A stretch of DNA of 64,000 nt from positions 1-64,000 of the forward strand of contig ADNK01000976.1 in the NCBI GenBank assembly GCA_000320545.1, written 5' to 3'. A program made the position numbers and the translations under genes. Within the stretch, counting starts at the first letter, position 1. The number at the start of each line of letters is the position of its first letter. The DNA is from Bigelowiella natans CCMP2755 (Eukaryota; Cercozoa; Chlorarachniophyceae). Shown in pieces: positions 1 through 10,975 of this stretch. The notes under the pieces are model-generated. The model saw only the letters and a program-made list of their open reading frames with translations. It was not told where the DNA came from and did not search any database.

Positions 1-8
1 CAAAACAT

Positions 9-35
9 TTCCCCCCCCCCCCCCCCCCCGCCCCC
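9..35. repeat. Poly-C tract in the polypyrimidine region of an intron
   Basis: A nearly pure C run, broken by one G, sits just upstream of the first acceptor of the BEACH-WD40 gene and probably serves as its polypyrimidine tract. Confidence 0.8.
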
Positions 36-41
36 ACTTAG

Positions 42-462
42 GTACGAAAACGCGATAGACATCGACGCCATAAAAGACGAGATGAAGAGAAACAGCGTCC
101 TCGCTCAGATCGAGCAGTTCGGCCAGTGTCCATCGCAAATATTCAGCAAGCCACATCCAAAGCGGTTCCCCCGCGAAAGCATTGACATCTCGGTTTTCTC
201 CAAACTCACCAGCATCAAAAGCTACGTCCGCAAGGAGAACGTGGCCTCCGCGCCCATCGTCCGCATATGCGTTCGGGGGGAGTGCGTTGTGGTGTTGGGC
301 GCGGACCGGTCCGTCGGCATTCACAAGTGGAGGAACGCCACGGCGGACTTCATCCCGCCGTTCAGCTTCGAGCTTGAAAAGAAGAGCAAGTCCAAGCACC
401 GAAGGTTGCAGTAGTAGTTCGTATTATTATCATTATTATTATTACTATTACTATTAAAAGTT

Positions 463-499
<37 letters not shown>

Positions 500-2308
500 T
501 AGTAGTAGTGGGAGTACAAACACATTCAACAAATGATCTACATCCCGACATTGGGCATCGATGGAGGATGATGACATGACGACGATGAGATGGGGCACCA
601 TCGTCATCGTCATCGTCGTCGCCGCACAGAGATGGTCATATAATCTTTCACCAATGGGCGGGGAGGGGGATGCGGATAGCGGTTGTCGTTTGCTTCTCAA
701 CTACAATGACGTGCTAATAATCATGCTCAGAATCGGAGTTGAGTTTGCGCGAGGCATGATGGAAGAGCTCGATATGCGCTTGTTCGCTGTGTCGCACGAT
801 GGAAAGACCATCTTTTCCTGTGGGCATTGGGACAACAGCTTCAAGCTCTCATCAGCAGAAACAGGGAAGCTCATACAAAGCATCGTTGCACATAAGGACG
901 TGGTGACCTGCTTGGCGCTGAGTCGTAACAGCAGGGTGCTTGTTACGGGATCGAAAGATACCACAGGTACCACAAACTACACGCCACCGACGACTACTTG
1001 CGATTCATCAACAGTTTGTTGGCGCTTCGTAATTTTTTTTCTTTTTTATGTTTTCTTGCTTTCCGTGAAACTCCATAATCGTCGTCGTCGTCGTCGTCGT
1101 CGTCGTGTCTTTCGTCGCTGTCATCTTCGAGTTCTGTGGTCACAGCATTGAAACTAATGCGAATTTCCCAGTCGCTCTGTTATCCGGACGCAACAAATTC
1201 ACTAATCAAATCTTTGTACGCTGCTGCTTCCTGTCGCCCCATGCTCTTGGTTTGTGCTTCCCCCTCCCCCCTCCCCCACAGTCATGGTCTGGCTACGCGA
1301 TCCAGTACACAACGTGCTGGCATCCGTCCACCCCCAGCACATCCTGTACGGCCACGACGACGAGATCACGTGCGTAGCTGTGGACGTTGACATCGATGTG
1401 GTCATTAGCGGCTCGCGCGACGGCACATGCATAGTCTACAGCCTCAGGTCAGGTAACTACACGCGCTCGATCTACCCTCGAGGCCGCACCGTCCCGATAA
1501 AATGGCTGGGCGTCTCTCCAATGGGGACCATCATCACGTATTCGGGCGATAACCTCGTTCTCCGCGCGTACTCTATGAATGGGAGGCGGCTCCATTCCAC
1601 GGATGCAAAAGTAAAAAGGGGGGGGGGGAGAAGCAGCACCAGCACCACCACCAGCAGTAGCAGTAGCAGTAGCAGTAGTTGGGTAGTAGGAGGAGTAGTA
1701 GTCGGGGGGGGAGGGGGGAAATAGGAGGAGGGATTTCTTAACAAAGTGTGTGTGGTCGGCAAAAGGCTGCTATTTTTGTGAGGAATTGATTGATTGGTTT
1801 GCCGATTGGTGAACAGATGCACCTGAATTCGTTTTACTTCTCTGAGAGTGGGGAGATGGTCGTCGTTGCGGGTCGAAAGGGAACGAAGGGCGTCCTGATG
1901 GCGCTTTCATGTCACAGGTCGTCAGCACTCCTCCCCCCCACACATTAAGACAAATAATCAAACTAATACTTGCGCCCGCAATCAGCCCGTTTTTACGCAT
2001 ATTAATTTTGCAACTGATTGTGCAACTTATTATTACTCGATTCTGAAGTCTCCGAGTCCGATGTCGGGAGGAAACCCCCAGGCCCATCCGCTCAATCGCA
2101 CTGTCAAAGAACGAGCACCATCTGCTGGTGGCGATGGACGATGCCAGCGTGATGGTCTACGCTCTGAACGAAAGCATTATGCGGAGGCTCACCTTACAGA
2201 AACTCAAAATGTAAGGAAATTCATTATTAACTCAGGCGCATTTTTCCTGCCGACCCTTGAGTGATCGTGATCTTTGTTTTGTGTTTGTTTTCTAGGCTGG
2301 GGTTCTGA
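42..2308 (+). CDS. BEACH-WD40 protein, neurobeachin/LRBA family (3' part only)
   Basis: These are the last six exons of a BEACH-domain protein of the neurobeachin/LRBA/SPIRRIG type, which acts in membrane traffic; the start lies left of the window. The first exon (42-404) opens after a CTTAG acceptor with the end of the BEACH domain (YENAIDIDAI, then EQFGQCPSQIF and PHPKRF). It continues into WD40 repeats with exons 731-966, 1282-1610, 1817-1917, 2049-2210 and 2296-2308. WD40 hallmarks are HDDEITCVAVD, VISGSRDGTC and a final repeat ending HHLLVAMDDASVMVYALNE. All joined exons agree in phase. The last donor (AAAAT/GTAAGG) lies inside the last codons, so read-through gives a stop at 2214 and splicing gives three extra residues and a stop at 2308. 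Introns hold poly-C, (TAG)n and (CGT)n runs. The family is certain; the exact paralogue is not. Confidence 0.85.
416..520. repeat. ATT and TAG trinucleotide repeats in a BEACH-gene intron
   Basis: An ATT-rich stretch is followed by a long TAG trinucleotide run. Both lie within the intron between the exons ending at 404 and starting at 731. Frames through it give spurious Tyr or Thr runs. Confidence 0.85.
1077..1107. repeat. CGT trinucleotide repeat in a BEACH-gene intron
   Basis: About ten copies of CGT lie inside the intron between exons 731-966 and 1282-1610. Confidence 0.85.
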
Positions 2309-2763
2309 TCTGTCATCACAGCCAGACGGGTAGCTTGCTCGTCCAGGCTTCAGTGTATCGAATAGTTGTAATTTCTCGAAGGATTAGCGCTAATATTTTA
2401 GAGTGATGATACCACAATTTGTAAATACATTCTCTCAATCTTTTTTGTGAAAGGATTACTTTCATCATAGGCAAGTAATTGCGTGCTCGCACTGCATTCG
2501 GATTACATATAGTCTGTTTAATTTTCTGTTGATCTGCAGCCTTTATCGTGTAGAGTATATAATCGTGCCGTAATAATGGAAATGAATAGCGAATATTAGA
2601 ATCTTGTTCATAACACGCCACGAAAATCTATCTGTATCTCTTCTCGCTGGCAATTGCATTCATTGCGTCACCAATGCAACAGCGTGTTATGCAAGCATGG
2701 ACATATAGTAGTGTGACAGTGGCCGCGTTGCGCAAATGAGCAGCAAAGCGATCGACATTCGCT

Positions 2764-2788
2764 TATATGGACATTATGTCCATATACG
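2764..2788. repeat. 25-bp palindromic repeat, copy 1
   Basis: The sequence contains a perfect palindrome, TATGGACAT-T-ATGTCCATA, with arms of nine bases. An identical 25-mer recurs at 3005-3029, 241 bp downstream, and the bases just inside the two copies are also inverted relatives (CGTGTAC against its near complement). Together they may bound a small element. Confidence 0.85.
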
Positions 2789-3004
2789 TGTACGCGTAAG
2801 GAACACATGTACCCAGGCACACCACGTGTACTAAAAAGAGCATATGTGCCATGTTCACGTCTACACGTGCACCAAAAAAGGCATGCACATGTACCTGGCA
2901 CACATGAATGCATGTAAGTACATGTGAGCGCTGTTGTTTGGCACATGTGTAGTTGTAGGTACATATGAAGTATGTGATGTACACATGAAGTAGACGAATA
3001 CACG

Positions 3005-3029
3005 TATATGGACATTATGTCCATATACG
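3005..3029. repeat. 25-bp palindromic repeat, copy 2
   Basis: This is the second exact copy of the 25-mer at 2764-2788. The enclosed 216 bp is non-coding and full of ACATGT-like words. Confidence 0.85.
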
Positions 3030-3518
3030 CTACATGTGTACACAGTCATGCGATCCGTGTACAGCGTGCGCGCGGCAACATGGCCTCATGATAATTGCAT
3101 GCTAGCATGTTCTGCAGAAATCAGGCTATACGTACGTGTATGCCCATGCACTGCATACTAGCATACATATGAGACGGATGCATTGAAAAGATCACATTTA
3201 TGCAATGACGTCATTTTAATATATCTGTATCTGCGTGCAATGCTAGAGTACGGCAGCTATATGCAAAAGTGCTTAGAATATCGTTTGTTTGATTCTGCAT
3301 GCGATCATGTGCTTCATGCATGTGCTGACGTGAACAACATAGACCCGCACAACGTAACGCAACATGCATGCATGCGTACACACATCTAGACATGCACTTG
3401 TACTAGATGGGCGTCTACATCATATTGCATATTGCACAATGCTTGGAGTAGCACTGGCGCACGAATCATCGGCATCCCAGTTTTGTCTAGCGCGTGTGAT
3501 TTATTAACAGCGAATTCA

Positions 3519-3982
3519 TTAAATCTTCCAGGTTGCTGGGTCCAGAGGTGCCGCTTCAAAAAGGGCATTCTCTGCCCGCATTCTGAAACGCTCAAGCTGG
3601 GGCCCTTCGTCCATTTCGTTGTAGCCATAACGGCTCATTCCGGTCTCCTCGCTACCTTTCTCAACGAGGGAGGAAGAATTCAAGACCTGAAACATCCCGA
3701 AGAGCAATAAGGGCGGCACGATTGGGCAATGGAAGAGGACGTTTGAAACACTTTCTGCCCATCAAGGCAAGCCGTGCAGAGTCGCAGGATAGAATCATCG
3801 GTGCTTTGTTTGATGGTCAATCCCACAGCAAATTAAATCATCCACAACCTTATTATGGAAAAGTTTTCGCTCCTGCTCTCCTTGTTTGAAGTATTCGTGA
3901 TTGCCTAGGACAGGTTCTGCACGGGTAACCTGGAAGGGGGGTGGACACACACACACACACACACGCGCGCGCGCACATATAT

Positions 3983-4059
<77 letters not shown>

Positions 4060-4678
4060 CTCATTTCTCGTAAATGAAAAGAAATTCGAGGAATCATATC
4101 TGCGATGAGATAGAACAGCAAGAATCAAATCGCCGACCAAGCTTCGAATGTGCCGCACGTCTCCCTCCAACGGAATTCGGAAATAGCTGCAATATTGAAC
4201 ATAAGAGCGGAGGATCAGTTGTGACTGCGCACCTCAAAGACTAACACGACGGGCCTCTCCCAGAAGGACCCCCAGCACCATCGCAGTCGCGCATCGTTTG
4301 TAAAATTGAATGCACACACTGGCCAGGACGATGTGTGGAGCTCGAGAATGCAACTCAATTCCAGCGCCAAAAAGGAATTGAAGTCATTCCCATAAAATCG
4401 AGCAGTTTACCCTTTCTCTCCCCACCAGTTTCCGTAAGAATTCTTGAGGATCCAATAGGGCTCCTTGCTGCTCTCATCAACACCCCTTTTTGGACCCACA
4501 GTGAAAAGAGGAGACACCATGACAAATGTGAGCTTAGAGAGATGAGCGATTAGAGGGTGTAAGTATCTTAATTCTCACCAGCCAACGATTACTACTGCAT
4601 GATCCACAGACTCGAAATCATATTGTGGAGGTGGCTCTTCGTCTGCATTCACACACGTAAACGCCCACACATACAAAT

Positions 4679-4738
<60 letters not shown>

Positions 4739-4816
4739 CTTAAATAATGCACTCATAAATACAGATTCTGTTTGCGTACGTGCGGGCATATACGTGTGTT
4801 GGAATCCCCTCTCATC

Positions 4817-4847
<31 letters not shown>

Positions 4848-6381
4848 CCATCATCATCATCGTCATCATCATGCCGTCCCATCCAGGCACACAATCATCA
4901 CCAGCACACACCTGTTGGTCTGTAGATCCCAGATTTATAGTGCATAAGCTCGAGAGAGCCACCAATACCAACCGCTACCGGCCCAACAGTTTTGACCTGA
5001 TTTTGTGTGTCAGAAAAATGGTGCTGAATCGTGCATTTATCACATGTTCTTTATTTTAACACTCGCTACAGTTTCCAGCTCCAGAGTACCTCTCTCATCA
5101 TCTCCTCGGTAGTTGTCGCCCCATAAAAACCGCCGAGATAACTGTAATCGCGCACGCGAACCTCGGGCGCTTCTGTAAGTTGCTGTGGGCCTTCATAATC
5201 TTCTCCCTCGCTCTTAAAGCGGGCAAGATCGTGACTATCGCTCTCCTGAATTGGAGAGAAACGTACAATTAGTACAATGCCATGAGTACTTCGGATGGCG
5301 TGGAATCATGGAAATTGCCTGAGTTCAACGTGGTCTATACACATGATTCTGATCACCCTTGATTTATGAATCGCATCGTTATCTTCTTCACCACCACCAT
5401 AATAATCATCATCATCAGAATCATCATCATCATCAGAATCATTAGTATCATCCTCTCCTCTCGCCATCGTCGTCACTACCTGTAGAAGCGGCATTGGGGT
5501 ACCGAGAGGACATTTTCCGGAGCGGGTCAGACTACATATTTAGCATGTCATTAGCAGATATGGTAACTTGTGCGATTCTGTCGTAGCCCCCATCGCCCTC
5601 AAAATCTCCCCCCCCCCCTCCTCCTTCATCTCCTCTGCAACTGACTGCGCACCCATAGTCATGGACGAATTTTTCAACGAGGTACGGGTATCTGGTAGTT
5701 ATGGATATAGAGAGGAGGAAAGAGTGGTTTAAGGAGAGACGGGGTAGTATGAAACGAGAGTCGTACCAAAGCATGGCGAAAGATGAAACAGGTCACCAAC
5801 ATTCATTCAAAAGGCATATACTTGACATATCATCGCAATGATCCAACCCCAGCATTCCCAACATTTCAGTATGTGTATCCAGCCCCCTCCCACACCCCCC
5901 GCTCCCTCAATTTCCTCCTCCAGTCCCTCCAGGATACACCACTATCGTCATCGTCGTCAAGACTTCCTTCTACTACTTAATACCCTCCTGCACATCCCTG
6001 GTTGTAGGGATCACACCGGACGACCTGCCTCCAATCGTACTGAGCTTTTATCTGAAGTGTGGCGATGTTTGTTAGCGACATTATTTTTAGGGGAGGGGGG
6101 ACTCCTCTGTGTGCGTTGGATGTGCATTTTTTGCGTAGGTTCTTTCTTTCTTTCTCTCTCTCTTTCTCTCCCTCCCTCTCTTTGGGAAGATGTATCTCAG
6201 AGGTTCATGCTCCCTTTTCTTTCCGAGGCGTGGTGTCATTCATTACTCTCTTCTTGCAACAAAGTGGACGACCTTGTTAGCAGAGTTAATTCTGATCCTG
6301 GAATTTATCATCGACACAGTTGCCGCCGCGTAGCAATCACCGCATTCTTGAGATATAACCTACACACACACACACACACAC

Positions 6382-6442
<61 letters not shown>

Positions 6443-7277
6443 CAGGCAACGGCATCGGCGAGAATTCAGCAGTCCCAATAGACTGAGTCATTATTCGCAC
6501 CTCATCGACGAAGTCCTGGCCATCAACCGCTCTCCAGTCGAAGCTGGAACCATATTCCTCCAAAAGTGCGCTCACGGACTTTCTCGTGGTCTTCGTCATC
6601 GTCTCAGATGAAGCATCTTGGTTGTGATGAAACCGACTGCTTTCGATTTGCTTGGATTGCGTACTGTCACCGTCCAAGAGCAGCTGCTGCTTCTGCGAAT
6701 TATCGCCTTCCTTTCCTTCGTACTGCTGTTGCCTTCCTCTATGATGATGATGATGATCATGCCTCCTGCAATGCCGTCGTTAAGAAAAAAAATCAGTTGC
6801 TATACTCATGCGTCCAGAGAGTGTCCAAGTGGACGCTTTTCATGCTTTTACAACCATCCCCCCCCCCCCCCCCTCTCCTCTTCCCCATACTTCCTCATTT
6901 TCTATTTTACAGTTTCTGAGGATGATGATAATGATGATGATGATTGTGATGAGAGCGACCTGGGCACAGAACCTATCAAAGTGCGTACCCGAGCGATCGG
7001 ATGTTTCTCGAGCTGAGAAATCGTTGTGAATAGAGGAGTGAGAAGGAGAGGACGCTGCTGCTGCTGCTGCTGCTGCATTGTTGTTGTTGTTGTTGTTGTT
7101 TCCCAACATAGGGAAAATGAAGAAGGCTTTGCGGAGCAGAAAATTCATACGGGCGATTCTTTGTAAATCTGAGGGGAAAACTTCCCTTGCGATCATGCAA
7201 CACTTCCATAGGGATCTTACATTGGTGTTTGTAGCTATGGACTTATGCTGCGATACTCAAGTCACGCTCGCCGGCAC

Positions 7278-7339
<62 letters not shown>

Positions 7340-8185
7340 ACGAATACGCACCTCCGGATAACGCACAGCTGTCCAACTCCCATTGGCCTTGCGATTTAGC
7401 CTACGAATGTACAAATTCTCCGCTGCATATAGCCCCTCCCCTGAACCCGTCTCCAGAAACGATGAAAATGGTGCTGCTGCTGATGATGATGACGATGATG
7501 ATGAGCCATCTGCCGTCAAACTACCCTGGCGAGGACTTTGGTGAAACTTTTTGACTCCCTGATGATGATGACGACGATGAAGGCCTCCATTTGATGCATC
7601 AAGCCTTTGAAAGCGATGATCCTGAGCAGCTTTTTTACTGCTCCTGCTACCGCCACTGCTACCGCTGATATTCCGAAAACGATGATGGTGGTGATGATGA
7701 TTATCGGATCGAGGGTCTCGAGAGGCGACCCGTCTACCGGTGAAGCAACCCCTAAATATTGCATGAAAGAGACAGCAGCATTGGGCGATATAGGTGAGAA
7801 GAGCTTTGTTTTCTTAATATCCTCTTCCCCCACCATGCTACCCCTCCTTTGTACCAAGTTCTCCCATCGGGATTGTCCTTCTGGGAGTGCCAGCCTGGCC
7901 ACGTGCTGCTGCATAAGCTCTCATGGCTATCAGGATCAAAGCTACTGAACGCAAAGTAGACGCGCCCGGCGACGTGGACCTGATTAAACAACCGCGATAA
8001 TATAATAGTTAGCTGCAAAGGAAGCCTGAAAGAGTGACTCTGTTGACTAAAAACCCTGCAAAATTTTTCCTGTGGTATTTCTGAAATGAGTCACAGAAGA
8101 CGACGGTCCAAATGCATGGTGGATGACAGGAAACATTTTTATTCATATATTCATTCTGGCAAGACTTGGAAGTTGTTTACTAAAA

Positions 8186-8227
<42 letters not shown>

Positions 8228-8721
8228 TCACATACACAGCAAGGGAGAGAGGGAGGGAGGGTGGAGAGGGGCTAACCTCGAAACCCTCGTCGTAGACTGT
8301 CGTCCATGAACCTTGTATGTGTGTTTCGGAATCGTCGAACCACGCCTTCACCTTATAGAGAATACGGGCAAAGTGTTACTACTGCACGTTCACGCTGCAA
8401 AAGTTGCTACTGCCACTTTTTCTACAACTAATATATATATTAATATATATTTTTTATATATTCCAGAAAGCATGTTGAGCGCCTCCGATTACCAAATCTG
8501 GCTCATGGAGTTCGAAAATAGCCTTGCGACTGTGTTGGAAGGAAGGCTGCCCGAGAACCTAATCGGGGCGAGACATGATTTTCCCTGTGCGAACGATCAG
8601 TGGCACTGCATCGGGTAGAATAGTATTTCTTGTCGGAGCTTTTGTAGGATTTGATCGTCACCTTACTTACAAAGCAAGATCCATACTGGCAAACTTTTAC
8701 TCCTTCGCCATCGGTGCACAT
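3519..8721 (-). CDS. Cathepsin C-like (dipeptidyl peptidase I) cysteine protease
   Basis: A papain-family (C1) protease with a cathepsin C exclusion domain, expected in lysosome-like compartments, where cathepsin C removes N-terminal dipeptides. Exons in order: exclusion-domain exon 8351-8277 (GSWTTVYDEGFE), an exon starting at 7979 (RVYFAFSSFD), one near 7420-7345 (NGSWTAVRYPE), then the mature domain: one ending at 6501 (SSFDWRAVDGQDFVDE), 6359-6273 with the active-site Cys (ECGDCYAAAT), one ending at 5984 (NQGCAGG), one near 5692 (YPYLVEKFVHDYG), then LGGFYGATTTEEMM, GPVAVGIGGSLELMHYKSG, VDHAVVIVGW (catalytic His), KNSYGNWWGEKG (catalytic Asn) and YFRIP. Two further in-frame exons (about 3930-3849 and 3680-3519) add a C-terminal tail ending in WKI. 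The 5' end and the tail donor are unsure. Introns are inflated by microsatellites. Confidence 0.8.
3944..4056. repeat. Compound (AC)n(GC)n(AT)n(GT)n microsatellite
   Basis: The AC tract on the left is complementary to the GT tract on the right, with an AT tract between them, so the whole block is an inverted repeat able to fold into a long hairpin. It lies in an intron near the 3' end of the cathepsin C-like gene. Confidence 0.9.
4679..4872. repeat. (AC)n, (AG)n and (ATC)n microsatellites
   Basis: An AC then AG dinucleotide block (4679-4736) and an ATC trinucleotide block (4811-4872) lie in one intron of the cathepsin C-like gene, between the exons carrying GPVAVG and DHAVVIVGW. Confidence 0.85.
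6361..6440. repeat. (CA)n(TA)n microsatellite abutting a 3' splice site
   Basis: Read on the coding (minus) strand this is (TA)n followed by (TG)n running directly into the TAG acceptor of the active-site Cys exon. A UG repeat therefore replaces the usual polypyrimidine tract. Confidence 0.9.
7048..7336. repeat. (GCT)n, (GTT)n and (TA)n microsatellites
   Basis: GCT and GTT trinucleotide runs (7048-7105) and a TA run (7277-7336) lie within the cathepsin C-like gene, mostly in introns. On the minus strand the first two would read as Asn/Gln or Ala/Ser runs if exonic, so their coding status is open. Confidence 0.85.
8187..8228. repeat. (AC)n microsatellite
   Basis: A pure AC run just downstream (on the minus strand) of the exclusion-domain exon, inside the intron that starts at 8276. 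Confidence 0.9.
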
Positions 8722-8949
8722 GAGATCCTTCTCCTAAGAATTTCGAATCCATTTCGTTGTATTTCACTATTTACAATATCATCTATTGATATTATTGCAC
8801 TACCTTTCCTGCATTTTCATATGAAATTTCCCACGTCCCTTTTATTGTGCTATGAGGGCAATGCACAGGCAGATCCTGGAAGTAAATTTATGCGTTATCG
8901 CTATCAGCCCGAGGGGAAAACAATGGGAGAATTTGTGTTCCTACAGTAC

Positions 8950-9060
8950 CTGCAGCGAGGGCTTGGGTAACAAAGAGAATAAAACCGCCGCAAGGACGTT
9001 CCTCCCGCCCTGTCCAATGCCCCAGAACATGCTCCACCTTCCTGCGATTAATTCAAACTG
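8950..9060 (-). other. Candidate 5' exon of the cathepsin C-like gene
   Basis: A possible exon lies between a CCCCAG or ATCGCAG acceptor and a CTGCAG/GTACTG donor. One frame reads HVLGHWTG and another IAGRWSMF. Both loosely resemble the start of the exclusion domain (LGTW in animal cathepsin C). No signal-peptide exon was found, so this remains a suggestion. Confidence 0.3.
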
Positions 9061-9402
9061 GGGAGACTTGGTTTAAAAAGCCGAAAAAATGTTATAAAAT
9101 TTCTGTTCTTATCGAGAAAGAGAGTCTCGAGAGATTTAGGGGGAAGCATTCATGTGAGTCGCGAGGCACATTTTCATGGATTTCTCCCGTTGTTGTCCCG
9201 ATTGTTGTGAATTTAACAGTTTGCGAGCCGTTTTAGGCAGATCTTAAAGCCCAGGAAATTTATCATAGGTTCCCGAATGCATGTAATTTTAGACATACGA
9301 CTAGAAAAATAATGTCATTCTGGGTCAAAATCCAGATCATTTCCTCCATTTCGGAACTCGCGCTCACAGATTCATTGTCTGGAAAGCCTCAAAGCAGGAC
9401 GA

Positions 9403-10045
9403 ATGGCTGACGAACTGGTTGTGTGCAGTTATTTGGATTATAATAATGGCTGCCTACAGAATTTTCCGTTTCTTACTTCCTCATATTAAGTCCTTTTATA
9501 ATATCTGCATTCCCATGCAAAGCTGGTCATATTGAAACTTTGTAATGTTGGCCTCAGGACCAGAAGTTTGACTATGATCAGACAAACAAGATCATCGAAG
9601 ATGTAAGCAAGTTTAGAAGTGATTAAGATTTCAGCTGAATAAAGTTTGAAACAGGAATTGAAGGATCTTCTTGGAAATGAAATATATGAAGCAAAATCTG
9701 TGCATATGTGGAGCTCTCAAATTGTGGAGAGGGTCCTGAAAAAGCTGCACAAACAGAATAAGCCGTTTAAGTATGTAGGTGTGTAAACTTATGGAATCCA
9801 TCTTGCTTCAATGTTTTGAGATCATATTTTTTAGTGACATGCATCATTATGCAAAAAAATGGAGCTGGGCTTCATACTGCAAGCACCTGCTACTGGGACA
9901 CCAAATCTGACGGTCCTCCAATTTGATGCAAAACCTGTCAAAAAATCACACTCTTAACCAATGTTTGTTTTCAGGAAGTTGCTCGTGCCCATGGTCAAAC
10001 AACACTATGCATGCTATTTGTACAGTGTTTGCTTTACATATCTAG
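9403..10045 (+). CDS. DYNLT1: Tctex1-type dynein light chain
   Basis: A dynein light chain of the Tctex1 family, which binds dynein intermediate chains and cargo in cytoplasmic and axonemal motors. Exons: 9403-9417, 9558-9602, 9655-9778, 9835-9912 and 9975-10045, giving 110 residues (animal DYNLT1 is 113). Family signatures are [13 protein letters not shown], the highly conserved [31 protein letters not shown] and the C-terminal CTVFALHI. Internal phases agree exactly. The weak point is the short first exon (MADEL), whose donor is GTTGTG; another start is possible. The gene is divergent from the cathepsin C-like gene and convergent with the coiled-coil gene to its right. Confidence 0.9.
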
Positions 10046-10975
10046 AGATTAGGATGATTGAAGGACATTACATGTGTCTACATGGAGGTATCAACGAATA
10101 GCGAGTCTCCAGCTTAGTACATTGCTTTGACTTTAAATTGCGTGTTGCAAATGTTTAAAATCTGCATTACGACAAGGAATTGCCACACATCGTATCACAC
10201 ATGCGTTTGCGGGATGTTTTTATCTTTGAACGAAACGAATTATTGTGGCGGCGGCCGCGGCGAAGAGTTCGCATGTACGCGTGCGTGGCACCACAACCTA
10301 GCGCCAAAAAATCGTTTACAACGCTACACATGCGCACCATCTACCATAGATGCTAGCTAGGTGTGGTAAATGACCTCCTTGTCACCTCGCACACATAAAA
10401 TCTAGCAGAAATAAGCTTCATGCATGTTAAAACTGCTAACCTATATGTTATTATCCATCGCGCGCTGCCATTGCGTGTCTCGAGCTAGCCGATGTTCGAG
10501 CGGTCACATTACACATGTATAGCTACACGCACACAGCTACGTGCATCTTGCGACACACATGTGTATCTACACATCTGCTAGCTTGCAGGCGGCTACATGT
10601 ATGTAAAGTGTCTAGCTAAGAACGTCACCACATCGTAGTATCATGCGCAGACGTACGGGCTTTACGTAATTGAATCTAGATTTCGCTAGTCGTCATATAT
10701 TTTGTTTTGTGTTAATCTACTAATAATTATCTTGTTAAATGTCTACACACGCATATCCAATCTAAATTTATTACGCCCGGCACTGCTCAGGTGCCTAGTC
10801 ACTATGATGTAGAGGCGAGACCTTTCTCTCATTCCTATCTCACTCTTTTTATAGAATGAAAAAATAGATATGGTTTGAAATATATATATTATATTTAAAT
10901 ACATATCCCAGCAGCTTCTAATTTGTGGAAATTGAGTAAGAGAAAAATTGGCCCAGGTCGAGTGCAACCACATCA
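10046..10975. other. Convergent spacer with palindrome-rich island 2
   Basis: No exon is seen. From about 10090 to 10750 the sequence is dominated by CTAG, ACATGT, GCGC and AGCTAC words, as in the other islands. A weak match to the inner motif of the dispersed inverted repeat (GCAGGCGGCTACA) occurs near 10587. The last 200 bp are AT-rich 3' flank. Confidence 0.6.

Larger units (their letters stand above)
2309..3518. other. Convergent spacer with palindrome-rich island 1
   Basis: This is the 3'-3' spacer between the BEACH-WD40 and cathepsin C-like genes. No coding exon is supported. From about 2660 to 3420 the sequence is crowded with ACATGT, GCATGC and CATATG words. It contains two identical 25-bp palindromic repeats (2764-2788 and 3005-3029) and, near 3168-3255, a diverged end of the dispersed inverted-repeat family described under 21321-21720. 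Confidence 0.7.

Noticed and set aside
321-700. Minus-strand frames with long Thr and Leu runs
   Set aside because: They are created by the TAG/ATT microsatellite inside a BEACH-gene intron.
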